Source of the DNA: an uncultured Pelagibacteraceae bacterium | GTDB lineage: Bacteria; Pseudomonadota; Alphaproteobacteria; Pelagibacterales; Pelagibacteraceae | Direction: 5' to 3' | NCBI GenBank assembly: GCA_902599495.1 | Contig: CACKFY010000003.1 | Coordinates: 1-64,000, forward strand | DNA length: 64,000 bases | In this document: positions 1 through 9,511 of the stretch, in pieces | How positions within the stretch are numbered: position 1 is the stretch's first letter | Layout: each line of letters begins with the position of its first letter | The notes under the pieces: model-generated | Databases searched by the model: none | What the model was told of the DNA's origin: nothing | What the model saw: the letters and a program-made list of their open reading frames with translations, nothing else | Program-made: the position numbers and the translations under genes

Positions 1-293
1 TCTGTTGCTTTTTGTAAAATTATTTCCATAGGATTTTTTTTTACTAGGCAGATGGCTAGTTCAATTTTATTTTTTTTTTGAGGTTCTTTTACTTTTTTCA
101 AAAATCTTACTTCTACTCTTTCTTTTTCACAAAAAACTATTTCGCTTTCCCATTCTCCTTCATTGTTAAATAAATTTACAATCGATCCTCGTTTTAATCT
201 CATAACATTTGCAACATAGTGGGTGTGCTCTTTTGATAATAAATTCGTCGAGTTTTCAACTATACTATTAGGGTGATATAATCTAATATTCAT
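1..293 (-). CDS. rsmE: 16S rRNA m3U1498 methyltransferase RsmE, N-terminal part
   Basis: The gene is read leftwards from an ATG at 291-293 and runs off the left edge, so only about 97 N-terminal residues are visible. They match the start of the RsmE family: an opening MNIRLY, then a PUA-like RNA-binding region with HYVANVMRLKRGS, and the start of the SPOUT methyltransferase domain (ELAICLVKKNPMEIILQKAT). RsmE methylates N3 of U1498 in 16S rRNA in the cytoplasm. The gene is divergent from the CDGSH gene with a gap of about 50 bp that must hold both promoters. The catalytic knot lies outside the window. Confidence 0.85.
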   Translation of the reverse strand, partial: MNIRLYHPNSIVENSTNLLSKEHTHYVANVMRLKRGSIVNLFNNEGEWESEIVFCEKERVEVRFLKKVKEPQKKNKIELAICLVKKNPMEIILQKAT

Positions 294-344
294 GATTTAA
301 ATATATACTAGAAACAATTTAAAATTAATTAAAGGAAAAACTTT

Positions 345-584
345 ATGACCAAAGCGCAAAGGGCAGGAAACTCTCCAATAGGAGTAGATGTATTAGAGGG
401 AAAATCGTACTTCTGGTGCACATGCGGAAAAAGTTTAAAGCAACCTTTTTGTGATGGATCTCATAAAGGAACAGAATTTTCACCTTTAATTTTTAAAGCT
501 GAGCAATCTAAAAAAGTTTTTTTCTGTACCTGTAAACAAACAAAAGATCAACCGTTGTGTGATGGATCTCATAACTTAAGATAA
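345..584 (+). CDS. CDGSH iron-sulfur domain protein
   Basis: A 79-residue protein with two CDGSH-type zinc-finger-like motifs. The first is CTCGKSLKQPFCDGSHK (about residues 26-42) and the second CTCKQTKDQPLCDGSHN. Each offers the Cys3-His1 ligand set that binds a [2Fe-2S] cluster in mitoNEET-like proteins. No signal peptide or membrane segment is seen, so it is probably cytosolic. A purine-rich AAAGGAAAA lies just before the ATG. The dehalogenase-like gene starts 3 bp after the stop, suggesting one transcript. Redox or cluster-transfer roles are known for the family, but the partner here is unknown. Confidence 0.85.
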   Translation: MTKAQRAGNSPIGVDVLEGKSYFWCTCGKSLKQPFCDGSHKGTEFSPLIFKAEQSKKVFFCTCKQTKDQPLCDGSHNLR

Positions 585-587
585 TTT

Positions 588-1247
588 ATGAAACCAAAAG
601 CTATTGTATTTGATGCGTACGGCACTCTGTTTGATGTAAATTCAGCCGCTGAGAAATGTAAGAATAAAATAGGTAGTAAATGGGAAAATTTTGCAAACTT
701 CTGGAGAACAACTCAACTGGAATATACTTGGCTACGAAGTTTAATGAAAAAACATAAAGATTTTTGGCAAGTAACTGAAGATAGTTTGGATAAGTCAATG
801 AAAGTTTTCAATATTGATAGTGGTTTAAAAAACGAACTATTAAATCTTTATAAAATTTTATCGCCTTATCCTGAAGTAAAAAAAGTTTTAACAATTTTAA
901 AAGAAAAAAAATTAAAATTAGCAATTCTTTCAAATGGAACGCCAAAACTTCTGCGAGAACTTGTAAAAAGTAATAATTTAAATAATTTATTTGATGATCT
1001 TTTTTCTGTTGAGGAAGTAAAAATTTATAAACCTGATTATAAGGTTTATGATCTTCCAATTAAAAAGTATCAAATAAAACCTGAAGAGATAACTTTTTTA
1101 AGTGCAAATACCTGGGATGTATCGGGTGGCGGAAACTACGGATATAACTCAGTCTGGGTTAACAGAAATAAATCTCATTTTGATAACCTTGATTATTATC
1201 CAAAGAATGAAATTGGCAACTTAACGCAGCTACTTGATATAGTATAA
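588..1247 (+). CDS. HAD-superfamily hydrolase, haloacid dehalogenase type II
   Basis: A 219-residue protein, normal for class I HAD enzymes related to L-2-haloacid dehalogenase. Motif I is FDAYGTLFD with the nucleophilic Asp at residue 9. Motif II is LSNGTP near residue 115. The Lys of motif III lies in KIYKPDYKVY, and the acidic region follows in SANTWDVSGG. The type II family hydrolyses C-halogen bonds through an aspartyl ester, but many members act on phosphate esters, so the substrate is not fixed by sequence. It follows the CDGSH gene by 3 bp. No signal peptide is visible. Confidence 0.8.
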   Translation: MKPKAIVFDAYGTLFDVNSAAEKCKNKIGSKWENFANFWRTTQLEYTWLRSLMKKHKDFWQVTEDSLDKSMKVFNIDSGLKNELLNLYKILSPYPEVKKVLTILKEKKLKLAILSNGTPKLLRELVKSNNLNNLFDDLFSVEEVKIYKPDYKVYDLPIKKYQIKPEEITFLSANTWDVSGGGNYGYNSVWVNRNKSHFDNLDYYPKNEIGNLTQLLDIV

Positions 1248-1267
1248 ACTTAAGATATATTTAATAT

Positions 1268-2110
1268 ATGTCGCAAATAGAAATAAAAAAAATTATTAAA
1301 GCTATTAATGCTTCGGACGGTGCTGGAGTAAAGTTAAAAAGAAGCATTGGAACTCCAGAAGCCGATTATATTGATCCCTTTTTAATGCTCGATGAGTTTG
1401 GTTCCGAAAATAAAGATGATTATATTGCAGGATTCCCTCCTCATCCTCATAGAGGAATTGAAACAGTTACTTATATGCTGAATGGTGAATTTGAACATCA
1501 AGATAGTACTGGTGCAAAAGGAATAATGGCTTCGGGAGATGTTCAATGGATGAAGACTGGAAGAGGAATTATTCATTCAGAGATGCCAGCAATGTCTGGG
1601 GGGAAACTATTGGGTTTTCAACTTTGGATAAATATGCCAGCTAAATTGAAAAAAAATAAACCAGAATATATTTATATTAAAAGTAAAGAGCTTGGTACTC
1701 ACTCAGATAATGAAAAAACTATAAAGGTAATTGCAGGAAAATATGCAAACGTAGAAGGGCCAGAAAAAAACCATAATGTTGAGCCAATTTATTTTCATGT
1801 AATGTTGAAAGAGGGAAAAGAGTTTAAATGTGAAGTGCCATCTGGTCATAATTCTTTTGTTTATATTCTTAAAGGGAGTTTGAAAATTGGAAAAAAAAAT
1901 CACGAAAAAACCAGTGACTCAAACTTAATTTTATTAGAACGGGGGAGTGATCTTAAAATTAGTGCAGAAAAAAACACTGAGTTTTTATTTATAGCAGGAA
2001 AACCTATTGGAGAGCCTATAGCAAGGGGTGGTCCATTTGTAATGAACACGAAAGCAGAGATACTTGAAGCTATTCAAGATTATAACAACGGAACATTTGC
2101 TAAATACTAA
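1268..2110 (+). CDS. Pirin family protein
   Basis: A 280-residue bicupin of normal pirin length. The N-terminal cupin carries the metal-binding pattern HPHRGIETVTYML (about residues 59-71) and the second ligand region EHQDSTGAKG. The pirin C-terminal cupin follows, ending near the conserved GEPIARGGPFVMNT. Bacterial pirins bind iron and have been linked to quercetinase activity or redox sensing. Nothing here fixes the substrate. It lies 20 bp after the HAD gene and 25 bp before a quinone reductase on the same strand, so the set may form a small redox-stress operon (inference). Confidence 0.88.
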   Translation: MSQIEIKKIIKAINASDGAGVKLKRSIGTPEADYIDPFLMLDEFGSENKDDYIAGFPPHPHRGIETVTYMLNGEFEHQDSTGAKGIMASGDVQWMKTGRGIIHSEMPAMSGGKLLGFQLWINMPAKLKKNKPEYIYIKSKELGTHSDNEKTIKVIAGKYANVEGPEKNHNVEPIYFHVMLKEGKEFKCEVPSGHNSFVYILKGSLKIGKKNHEKTSDSNLILLERGSDLKISAEKNTEFLFIAGKPIGEPIARGGPFVMNTKAEILEAIQDYNNGTFAKY

Positions 2111-2135
2111 AAGTTAAAGTACGTTCCCGTTAAAA

Positions 2136-3110
2136 ATGCCAAAATCAATTATTATTAAAAAAAATGGTGGACCCGAAGTTCTGGATCTTCAAAATATTGA
2201 AGTTGGGTCACCTGGACCAGATGAAATTAAAGTTACAAATCACGCAATAGGATTAAATTACATTGATACTTATCATAGATCAGGTTTATACCCTATTAAG
2301 TTACCGAGTGGAATTGGATTGGAAGCAGCTGGAAAAATAGATGAAGTAGGTTCTAATGTAACAGAATTTAATAAAGGAGATAATATTGCTTACGCTTCAC
2401 TTCCATTAGGAGCTTATTCCCAACAAAGAATTATTCCTTCTAAAATTGCAGTAAAAGTACCTGAAGGAATTACTCACGAATTAGCTGCAACTTTAATGAC
2501 AAAAGGTTTAACTACAAATTATTTACTTACTAAAACTTATCATCTTAAAGCTGGTGAGACAGTATTATTTCATGCTGCAGCAGGTGGTGTCGGACAAATT
2601 TTTGCTCAATGGGCTAATAGTATTGGAGCAAATGTCATAGGAACAGTCGGATCAGATGAAAAGGTTAAAGTTGCAGAAGAAAATGGATATTCTCATGTGA
2701 TAAATTACACTAAAAATGATTTTGCAAAAGAAGTTTTAAAAATAACTAAAAATGAGGGAGTGCCTGCAGTTTTTGATGGAGTAGGAAAAAAAACTTTTTA
2801 TGGATCTTTGGCTTGTCTTAAAACTAGGGGAATGATGATAAGTTTTGGTAATGCGTCTGGTCCGTTAGATCCCGTGAATGTTCCAAAAGATATACAACCA
2901 AAAGGTCTGTACTTAACAAGGCCTTCGATAGCCCAGTATTTTACAAATAGAAAAGAACTTCAAGATGGTGCGGACTCAATTTTTGAAAAAATTAAATTTG
3001 GAAAAATTAAAATTAATATCTCAAAGAAATACAAGTTAGCTGATGCGAAGCAAGCTCATGCTGATTTAGAAGCAAGAAAATTAATGGGTCCTGCAATCCT
3101 TATTCCTTAA
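2136..3110 (+). CDS. Quinone oxidoreductase, zinc-free MDR family
   Basis: A 324-residue medium-chain reductase. The N-terminal GroES-like domain has the family pattern GLNYIDTYHRSGLYP (about residues 38-52). The NADPH-binding Rossmann region has HAAAGGVGQIFAQWA (about 146-160). The structural-zinc cysteines of alcohol dehydrogenases are absent, as in QorA enzymes, which reduce quinones with NADPH in the cytoplasm. The stop overlaps the start of the DUF1289 gene by one base (TAATG), so the two are translationally coupled. The gene symbol is left open because many MDR paralogues look alike. Confidence 0.87.
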   Translation: MPKSIIIKKNGGPEVLDLQNIEVGSPGPDEIKVTNHAIGLNYIDTYHRSGLYPIKLPSGIGLEAAGKIDEVGSNVTEFNKGDNIAYASLPLGAYSQQRIIPSKIAVKVPEGITHELAATLMTKGLTTNYLLTKTYHLKAGETVLFHAAAGGVGQIFAQWANSIGANVIGTVGSDEKVKVAEENGYSHVINYTKNDFAKEVLKITKNEGVPAVFDGVGKKTFYGSLACLKTRGMMISFGNASGPLDPVNVPKDIQPKGLYLTRPSIAQYFTNRKELQDGADSIFEKIKFGKIKINISKKYKLADAKQAHADLEARKLMGPAILIP

Positions 3111-3376
3111 TGAATAAAAAAATTGTTTCTCCATGTATTAGTATTTGTAAAACTGATCCTGTAACGGGTTATTGTTACGGCTGTGCTAGAACCGAAGAAG
3201 AAAAGAAAATTTGGAAAGATGAAAAAATAAATGATGAGTGGAAAAAGGAAAATTTGAAAATTATTATTTCAAGAATGAAGGGATGGCAATTGACTACCTT
3301 CAAGGACTCATATGATCACAAAATAAAAGAAGGTGTTTCTTTATTTAAAAAAAATTTGCTTAAAAAAAAATTATAA
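3110..3376 (+). CDS. DUF1289 (Fe-S/cysteine cluster) small protein
   Basis: An 88-residue protein with the DUF1289 signature SPCISICKTDPVTGYCYGC followed by ARTEEE (about residues 7-32). The four cysteines make a metal- or cluster-binding site likely, but no function is assigned to the family. The C-terminal half is lysine-rich. It overlaps the quinone reductase stop by one base, and its own 3' end overlaps the convergent DUF2721 gene by 6 bp. Confidence 0.82.
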   Translation: MNKKIVSPCISICKTDPVTGYCYGCARTEEEKKIWKDEKINDEWKKENLKIIISRMKGWQLTTFKDSYDHKIKEGVSLFKKNLLKKKL

Positions 3377-3781
3377 ATCTCTTTTCATTGAGTCCATGTC
3401 ACTCAGATGAAATTTTAGTGCTTCATTAGAAAGTCTTATCTCTTGTAAGAACAAAAATATTGAAATTATCATACAAATACAACATGATGCAAAGCTTAGT
3501 CTCGCATATAAAACTAGATCTAAGTATAGTAACAAAACTGTAAGCATATTAAAAAGAAAACCAAATGCAGAGAAGCCCATCACAAATTTTAAAAAATTAG
3601 TCCTTTTATTTAATACATGAAGTTGGTTTTCCCACTCGGGTGGAACCTTTTTTTCAAAAGTATATTGGTCGTGAATTTTCCTTATCAGAGCACTTAATGT
3701 GTGAAATCGATTACTATACATTGTCATCATTAAAGGAATTGCTGGAAACATTAATGCTGCAACTGTGTAATCAATATCCAT
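3371..3781 (-). CDS. DUF2721 membrane protein
   Basis: A 136-residue integral membrane protein. An N-terminal hydrophobic stretch (YTVAALMFPAIPLMMTMYS) is followed by the family's amphipathic segment with RFHTLSALIRKIHDQY. Two further hydrophobic helices lie near residues 68-90 and 97-113. This layout fits the uncharacterised DUF2721 family of inner-membrane proteins. It is convergent with the DUF1289 gene and divergent from ubiA, with 54 bp between the starts. No function can be assigned. Confidence 0.75.
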   Translation of the reverse strand: MDIDYTVAALMFPAIPLMMTMYSNRFHTLSALIRKIHDQYTFEKKVPPEWENQLHVLNKRTNFLKFVMGFSAFGFLFNMLTVLLLYLDLVLYARLSFASCCICMIISIFLFLQEIRLSNEALKFHLSDMDSMKRDL

Positions 3782-3835
3782 AACGAATCAAATTGATTAT
3801 GTATATTACGTTTGATATTTACAAGACATATTTAA

Positions 3836-4696
3836 ATGAAAGATTTAAAAATATTCATTAATTTAACAAGATTAAATAAGCCTATTGGCTATTTGTTATT
3901 GTTTTGGCCTTGTAGTTGGGGATTAGCTTATGCATATTCTGTAAATCAAAATATAAATATTTTTCTTGGTTATACTTTTTTATTTCTATTAGGTTCAATT
4001 TTAATGAGAAGTGCAGGATGTATTGTTAATGATATAGTTGATAGAAAATTAGATCAAAAAGTTAAGCGGACAAAACATAGACCACTGGCAGCTAATTTAA
4101 TATCAGTCAAAAAAGCTTTGTTATACGTAATTGTTTTATGTAGTTTTGCTTTTTGTATTCTAATCCAATTTAATTTGTTAACAATCGCACTTGGTTTAGC
4201 TTCTATGTCTCTCGCTTTTTCTTATCCATATATGAAAAGAATAACATACTGGCCCCAACTTTTTTTAGGTTTAACCTTTAATTGGGGATTAATAATGGCT
4301 TGGACATCAATCAATAGTAATTTGACCTTTGATATTTTCATTCTTTATTTGGCGGCCATATTTTGGACATTGGGCTATGACACTATTTATGGAGCTCAAG
4401 ACATTGTTGACGATGAAATAATAGGAGTAAAATCAACGTCAATAAAATTTAAAACAATGTTAAAAAAATTTGTCCTTATTTGTTATTCGATTAGTTTATC
4501 TGTGCTTTTCGTATTTTTTTTATATAATATGAATTCTTTTTTCTTTTTAATTCCTTTTTGTGCTTTTTTTCTAACTTTATTTTATCAAATTTTATCATTT
4601 GATAAGAAAAAACCAGAAACTTGTTTGAACGCCTTCAAAATAAATAACTTTTCTGGCTTTTATCTATTTTTAACATTCTTAACTTTGTCTCTATAA
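3836..4696 (+). CDS. ubiA: 4-hydroxybenzoate polyprenyltransferase UbiA
   Basis: A 286-residue polytopic membrane enzyme that attaches the polyprenyl tail to 4-hydroxybenzoate in ubiquinone synthesis. The first Asp-rich motif is NDIVDRKLD (about residues 65-73), followed by the family's KRTKHRP. The second is DTIYGAQDIVDDE (about 181-193). Together they bind Mg-diphosphate. About eight to nine hydrophobic helices are visible. The stop is one base from the msbA-like ATG, so ubiA probably opens a transcript continuing into the LPS genes. Confidence 0.92.
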   Translation: MKDLKIFINLTRLNKPIGYLLLFWPCSWGLAYAYSVNQNINIFLGYTFLFLLGSILMRSAGCIVNDIVDRKLDQKVKRTKHRPLAANLISVKKALLYVIVLCSFAFCILIQFNLLTIALGLASMSLAFSYPYMKRITYWPQLFLGLTFNWGLIMAWTSINSNLTFDIFILYLAAIFWTLGYDTIYGAQDIVDDEIIGVKSTSIKFKTMLKKFVLICYSISLSVLFVFFLYNMNSFFFLIPFCAFFLTLFYQILSFDKKKPETCLNAFKINNFSGFYLFLTFLTLSL

Positions 4697-4697
4697 A

Positions 4698-6440
4698 ATG
4701 GAATTTAAAGAAATTAAAATAATTTTAAAAAGGTTGTATAAAGATCATATAAATAGATATTTAAACAGAATATTCTTATCCTTATTTTTATCAATTATAG
4801 TATCTTTGAGCACCTCAGCGATAGCGTGGTTACTAGACCCAGCTGTAAAAAAAATATTTATTGAAAATAATCAAACCTACGCTTGGACGATCCCATTAGC
4901 AATAATCATTGCATTTTCTTCAAAAGGAATTTGTCTTTATATAGCAAGAATTTTATTAATAAAAACTGGGCAAGAAATATCTGGGGAATTACAAACAAAA
5001 GTTGCTCGTTATATTTTAAGTACAGATATTGCATCGATAGAAAAAAAACATTCTGGAAAGTTTATTTCAAATATTAATTTTGATGCTGGACAAGTAAATT
5101 CTTTGTGCAGCACTGGAATTCTTAACTCAATGAAAGACTCTTTAACATTAATTGCTTTAATTGGTGTGATGGTCTATCAAAACTGGAAGCTAACTTTATT
5201 TGCTTTAATAATGATGCCATTGGCTGCAGGATTGGCTAAATCGCTCGGTAAAAGAATAGGTAAAGCTGTAACTGAGGCAGGTGAGATTTCTGGTCGTTTG
5301 ACGTCCCACTTATCAGAAATTTTAAAGGCTTCAAAAATGATAAGAATTTATCAAAAGGAAGAAATCGAATATCAAAAGTCAAAAGATATAATTACAAAAA
5401 TGGTTAACAAGGCTGCTAAAATATCTTCTATTATCGTAAGAGCTACACCTTTAATGGAAATATTAACCGGGTTTATGATTGCAGGATTTATTTTTTTTTC
5501 TGGTTCATTAATTTCCTCTGGTGAACTGCAAGTAAATCAATTCTTTTCTTTTTTAGCCGCTATGATGCTGGCATATCAGCCTATTAGATCGTTAGCGACT
5601 ATCAACATGGTGGTTTTCTCTGGGGCAGCAGGCGCTAAAAGAATTTACAATGTTATAGATCAACCTATCAAAATAAATAACAATGAAAAGTATCCAGCTC
5701 TTAAAATATCTAACGGAAATATCAAATTTTCAGATGTAAGCTTTAAATATGAAAGTTCAAATGACAAAGCAATAAGCAATATCAGTTTTGAAATTGAAGG
5801 TGGTAGTATGGCAGCATTCGTAGGTCATAGTGGAGCAGGAAAGAGTACTATAATAAACTTATTGCCAAGATTTTACGATCCTCAAAATGGTGATATTTTA
5901 ATTGACGAACAAAACACGAGGTCAGTTAATTTAAAATCCTTGAGAAAATCTATATCTCTGGTCAGCCAAGATGTAATACTTTTTGATAGCTCAGTAAAAG
6001 ATAATATTTTATATGCTAACACTAAAGCAACAGAGAATGAATTTTTTGAATCATGTAAATTTGCTGCAGCAGATGAATTTATAAATGATTTACCTTTTAA
6101 ACATGAGACAATTATAGGGGAAAATGGTGTTAGACTTTCTGGTGGACAAAAACAAAGGCTTTCTATAGCTAGAGCAATACTGAAAAAATCTCCAATTATT
6201 CTTTTAGACGAAGCTACTTCTTCTTTAGACTCAGAATCAGAGCAGATTGTTCAGAGTGCAATTAAAAACTTAACCAAAAATAAGACTACACTAGTTATAG
6301 CCCATAGGCTATCAACCATTCATAATGCCGATAAAATCTTTGTTATTAAAAAGGGAAATTTAATAGACTCTGGGAAGCATGAAGAACTTATAAAAAATTG
6401 TGATTACTACAAGCTGTTGTATGAAAAACAATTAAAATAA
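4698..6440 (+). CDS. msbA: ABC exporter, MsbA-like lipid A flippase
   Basis: A 580-residue half-transporter with an N-terminal six-helix ABC exporter domain (about residues 20-315) and a C-terminal ATPase. Walker A is GHSGAGKST, the signature is LSGGQKQR, and Walker B is IILLDEATSSLD followed by the H-loop IAHRLST. MsbA moves lipid A-core across the inner membrane. Direct linkage to waaA, lpxK and lpxL, 6 bp or less apart, supports that role over drug export. No other partner is needed because half-transporters homodimerise. Confidence 0.87.
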   Translation: MEFKEIKIILKRLYKDHINRYLNRIFLSLFLSIIVSLSTSAIAWLLDPAVKKIFIENNQTYAWTIPLAIIIAFSSKGICLYIARILLIKTGQEISGELQTKVARYILSTDIASIEKKHSGKFISNINFDAGQVNSLCSTGILNSMKDSLTLIALIGVMVYQNWKLTLFALIMMPLAAGLAKSLGKRIGKAVTEAGEISGRLTSHLSEILKASKMIRIYQKEEIEYQKSKDIITKMVNKAAKISSIIVRATPLMEILTGFMIAGFIFFSGSLISSGELQVNQFFSFLAAMMLAYQPIRSLATINMVVFSGAAGAKRIYNVIDQPIKINNNEKYPALKISNGNIKFSDVSFKYESSNDKAISNISFEIEGGSMAAFVGHSGAGKSTIINLLPRFYDPQNGDILIDEQNTRSVNLKSLRKSISLVSQDVILFDSSVKDNILYANTKATENEFFESCKFAAADEFINDLPFKHETIIGENGVRLSGGQKQRLSIARAILKKSPIILLDEATSSLDSESEQIVQSAIKNLTKNKTTLVIAHRLSTIHNADKIFVIKKGNLIDSGKHEELIKNCDYYKLLYEKQLK

Positions 6441-6446
6441 ATATTT

Positions 6447-7709
6447 ATGGCTTTGTTATATAGAACTTTAACTTTTTTTTTATTTCCAATATTTATATTA
6501 TTAATTTTTTTAAGAATTTTCTTAAATAAAGAAGATAAAAAACGATTTAAAGAAAAAATTTGGTTAAGTGAAGAATACTTGCCTAAAGGTAAAGAAACTT
6601 TCTGGTTTCACGCTGCAAGTATTGGTGAAACAAATAGTGTGTTACCACTTATTAAAGAGCTAATTAAACAAAATAATAACATTTTTGTTTTGCTCACAAC
6701 AACTACACTTAGCTCTAGCCACCTTATTAAAAAAAAAAAATTTAATAAAGACAGGTTTCAACATCGATTTTTTCCTTTGGATGTTTTATTTTTAGTAAAA
6801 AATTTTTTGAATAAATGGAAACCAAAAAAAATAATTTTTGTCGATTCAGAGATTTGGCCTAATTATTTATTAGAAATTTCTAGAAGGAAAATACCTCTAG
6901 CACTTATAAATGCAAGAATAACAGTCAAAACATTCAGACGGTGGAAAATGTTTTCAAAATTTTCAAAAAAATTGTTTAATTTATATGACTTATGTTTGTC
7001 TTCTAGTAAAGAGACCGATGAAAATTTAAAATCTCTAGGTGCAAAAAATACAAAATATTTTGGAAACTTAAAATTTTGCGTACCACCTCAACTTAATTTT
7101 AAAACTAAGAATCTACAATCGATTTTTAATGGTCATTACATTTGGTGTGCTGCTAGCACTCACAAAGGTGAAGAAGATATAATTTTTAATACTCATATTA
7201 ATTTAAAAAATAAAGGTTTAAAGGTTGTAACTATATTAATTCCCCGTCATATTTCAAGATCACAGGAAATTTATTCCATTTGTAAAGGTTTAGATTTAAA
7301 TGGAAAGATAATTGATAGTTTTGATGAAATATCAAAAAATAATGAAATTTTTATTGTAAATGCAATTGGGGAGATGGCGAATTATTTTTTAAATTGTAAA
7401 AGCGTATTTATGGGAAAATCATTGTCAAAAAAACTTATTAAAGTTGGTGGTCAAAATCCAATCGAACCTGCTAAGTATGGATGTAAAATATATCACGGTC
7501 CCTTTGTTTCAAATTTCAAAGAAATTTATGAGTTATTAAATAATAAAAAAATTACTTATCAGATTTATGACGAAAAGGAATTAGCAGATAATTTATTTAA
7601 AGATTTTACTACCAATAATCAAACACTTAACCAAAATAATGTCAAAGATTTAGATCGGTATGGTAAAGAAATATTAGATAAAACATTAAAAGAGGTTTTA
7701 AAGTTTTAA
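6447..7709 (+). CDS. waaA: Kdo transferase WaaA (KdtA)
   Basis: A 420-residue enzyme of the usual KdtA length. An N-terminal membrane anchor (residues 1-25) is followed by FWFHAASIGETNSVLPLI, the typical WaaA N-domain motif with the catalytic Glu. The C-domain has the GT-B nucleotide-sugar region GGQNPIEPAKYG (about residues 331-342). WaaA adds Kdo from CMP-Kdo to lipid IVA at the inner membrane. A homopolymeric run of 12 A lies in the coding sequence at about 6727-6738. The lpxK ATG begins one base after the stop. Confidence 0.93.
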   Translation: MALLYRTLTFFLFPIFILLIFLRIFLNKEDKKRFKEKIWLSEEYLPKGKETFWFHAASIGETNSVLPLIKELIKQNNNIFVLLTTTTLSSSHLIKKKKFNKDRFQHRFFPLDVLFLVKNFLNKWKPKKIIFVDSEIWPNYLLEISRRKIPLALINARITVKTFRRWKMFSKFSKKLFNLYDLCLSSSKETDENLKSLGAKNTKYFGNLKFCVPPQLNFKTKNLQSIFNGHYIWCAASTHKGEEDIIFNTHINLKNKGLKVVTILIPRHISRSQEIYSICKGLDLNGKIIDSFDEISKNNEIFIVNAIGEMANYFLNCKSVFMGKSLSKKLIKVGGQNPIEPAKYGCKIYHGPFVSNFKEIYELLNNKKITYQIYDEKELADNLFKDFTTNNQTLNQNNVKDLDRYGKEILDKTLKEVLKF

Positions 7710-7710
7710 G

Positions 7711-8637
7711 ATGATAATTAAAAAACCAAATTTTTGGAAAAATATAAATTTTTTTTCTCTAATTTTACTCCCTTTCTCTTTAATTACTTTGTGTGTAAAT
7801 TTTTTGAAATCTATTTTTGTCAAAGAAAAAAGCTTCAATATTCCTATTATTTGTGTAGGAAACATTTTTACAGGTGGTACAGGTAAAACCCCTTTAAGTA
7901 TTTATATCTATAATTTTCTAAAGAAAAATAAATTAAAACCTGCGTTAATAAGGAAGTATTATAAATCGCATATTGATGAAATTGATCTAACTAAAAGCAA
8001 GGTAAAAAGTGCATATTTTGAGAAAAACAGAGTAAATTCAATTTTAAATGCTGAGCAAAACGGTAATAATGTAATTATAATGGACGATGGATTTCAAGAT
8101 CGCAATATTCAAAAAAATTTAAACATTATTTGCTTTAATAGCATGGAACTAATAGGGAATGGTTTTTTGTTGCCTTCTGGACCATTGAGAGAACCATTTA
8201 AAAGTATACGGAAAGCTCAAATAATTATAATTAATGGAAAAAGAAACATTGCTTTTGAGAAGAAAATTAAATTTCAATCGAAAGATATCAAACTTTTTTA
8301 TTCAAAATATAAGTTAAAAAAAATAAATAGATTTAGAAATAAAAAAATATTAGCTTTTGCAGGAATAGGGAACCCTGAAAGTTTTTTTAATTTACTAAAA
8401 AAAAGCAAAATAAACGTAAAAGATCAAATTTCATTTCCTGATCACTATTCATATACAAAAAATGATATAAAATATTTAATTTCGGAGTCAAAAAGAAGAA
8501 ACTTAAAATTGTTAACAACCGAAAAAGATAACTTTCGACTTAAAAAATTAGGATATAAAAATATAGACTATATTACTGTTGATTTAGAAATTTTAAAATA
8601 TAAAAATTTTGAAAGAGAAATACTTAAATATTTATGA
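7711..8637 (+). CDS. lpxK: Tetraacyldisaccharide 4'-kinase LpxK
   Basis: A 308-residue kinase that phosphorylates the 4' position of the lipid A disaccharide to give lipid IVA. The N-terminal hydrophobic segment (about residues 12-32) anchors it to the membrane. The P-loop is GNIFTGGTGKTPLS, and the family motif MDDGFQDRNIQK (about residues 124-135) follows. The C-terminal region has TTEKDNFRL. The stop overlaps the lpxL start by 4 bp (ATGA), as is usual for tightly coupled genes. Confidence 0.94.
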   Translation: MIIKKPNFWKNINFFSLILLPFSLITLCVNFLKSIFVKEKSFNIPIICVGNIFTGGTGKTPLSIYIYNFLKKNKLKPALIRKYYKSHIDEIDLTKSKVKSAYFEKNRVNSILNAEQNGNNVIIMDDGFQDRNIQKNLNIICFNSMELIGNGFLLPSGPLREPFKSIRKAQIIIINGKRNIAFEKKIKFQSKDIKLFYSKYKLKKINRFRNKKILAFAGIGNPESFFNLLKKSKINVKDQISFPDHYSYTKNDIKYLISESKRRNLKLLTTEKDNFRLKKLGYKNIDYITVDLEILKYKNFEREILKYL

Positions 8638-9494
8638 AAAAAATTATTTATTTCTTACAGTCTCTAATAATATATTCATTTTTTTTAATTTCAAAACTTA
8701 TAGGTTTAAAATTAAGTAGATTGGTTTTTTCATTTATTTTCATTAAAATTGGAAATTTATTTAAATCCAAAAAAATTATTATTAATAATTTAGAGAAAAT
8801 CGACTCTAACCTTAATGATACTGAAAAAGAAAATTTGATTAAAAAGATGTGGTCGAATTACGGAAAGACTTTTATAGAATATGTTCATCTAAATCTATTT
8901 AAAAAAAGATCTAGCCATATTAAAATCAAAAATAAAGAAATTCTTGATAAGGTATATAAAAGTAATAAACCAGTAGTATTCATATCAGGTCATTTTGCAA
9001 ATTACGAACTCATGTCAATGGAATTGACCAAAGCAAATATTAAATTAGCGACAATTTATAGACCGTTAAATAATTTGTTTTTAAATCCTTTTATGGAATA
9101 TTTGAGAAGAACTTTTGTTTGTAAGAATCAAATTAAAAAAGGCTTAAGCGGTGTAAAGGAAGCACTTAATTATATGGAAAAAAATTATAGTGTTGCATTG
9201 ATGGTAGATCAAAGGGTTAGTGAGGGTTCTAGTATTTTCTTTTTTAATAAAGAAGCTTATACAACAACATTGCCTGCTCAACTTGCGATTCGCTTTAATT
9301 GTAAAATAATTCCTATTTACATTGCTAGAGACCAAAATGATAATTTTGAGATGGAAATTTTAAATCCAATTCAAATAACTGAAAATATGAAAAAAGATAA
9401 AGAGTTAATATCAAAAAAAATAAACAGTATACTTGAGGATTTGATACTAAGAGATCCAAGTCAATGGATTTTAACTCATAATAGGTGGAAATAA
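8634..9494 (+). CDS. lpxL: Lipid A late acyltransferase (LpxL/HtrB family)
   Basis: A 286-residue protein with an N-terminal membrane helix and the acyltransferase HX4E motif in SGHFANYELM (about residues 116-125). The downstream block ALMVDQRVSEGSSIFF matches the second acyltransferase motif. The family adds secondary acyl chains to lipid A. LpxL and LpxM types cannot be separated safely by sequence alone, so the symbol is by context. It closes the ubiA-msbA-waaA-lpxK-lpxL series and ends 17 bp before a convergent gene. Confidence 0.87.
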   Translation: MKKIIYFLQSLIIYSFFLISKLIGLKLSRLVFSFIFIKIGNLFKSKKIIINNLEKIDSNLNDTEKENLIKKMWSNYGKTFIEYVHLNLFKKRSSHIKIKNKEILDKVYKSNKPVVFISGHFANYELMSMELTKANIKLATIYRPLNNLFLNPFMEYLRRTFVCKNQIKKGLSGVKEALNYMEKNYSVALMVDQRVSEGSSIFFFNKEAYTTTLPAQLAIRFNCKIIPIYIARDQNDNFEMEILNPIQITENMKKDKELISKKINSILEDLILRDPSQWILTHNRWK

Positions 9495-9511
9495 TTTTCT
9501 TAGAAACAGAA

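Noticed and set aside
6727..6738. Twelve-A run in waaA as programmed slippage
   Set aside because: It encodes lysines in a normal-length protein; A-runs are frequent in this base composition and no shorter product is expected.
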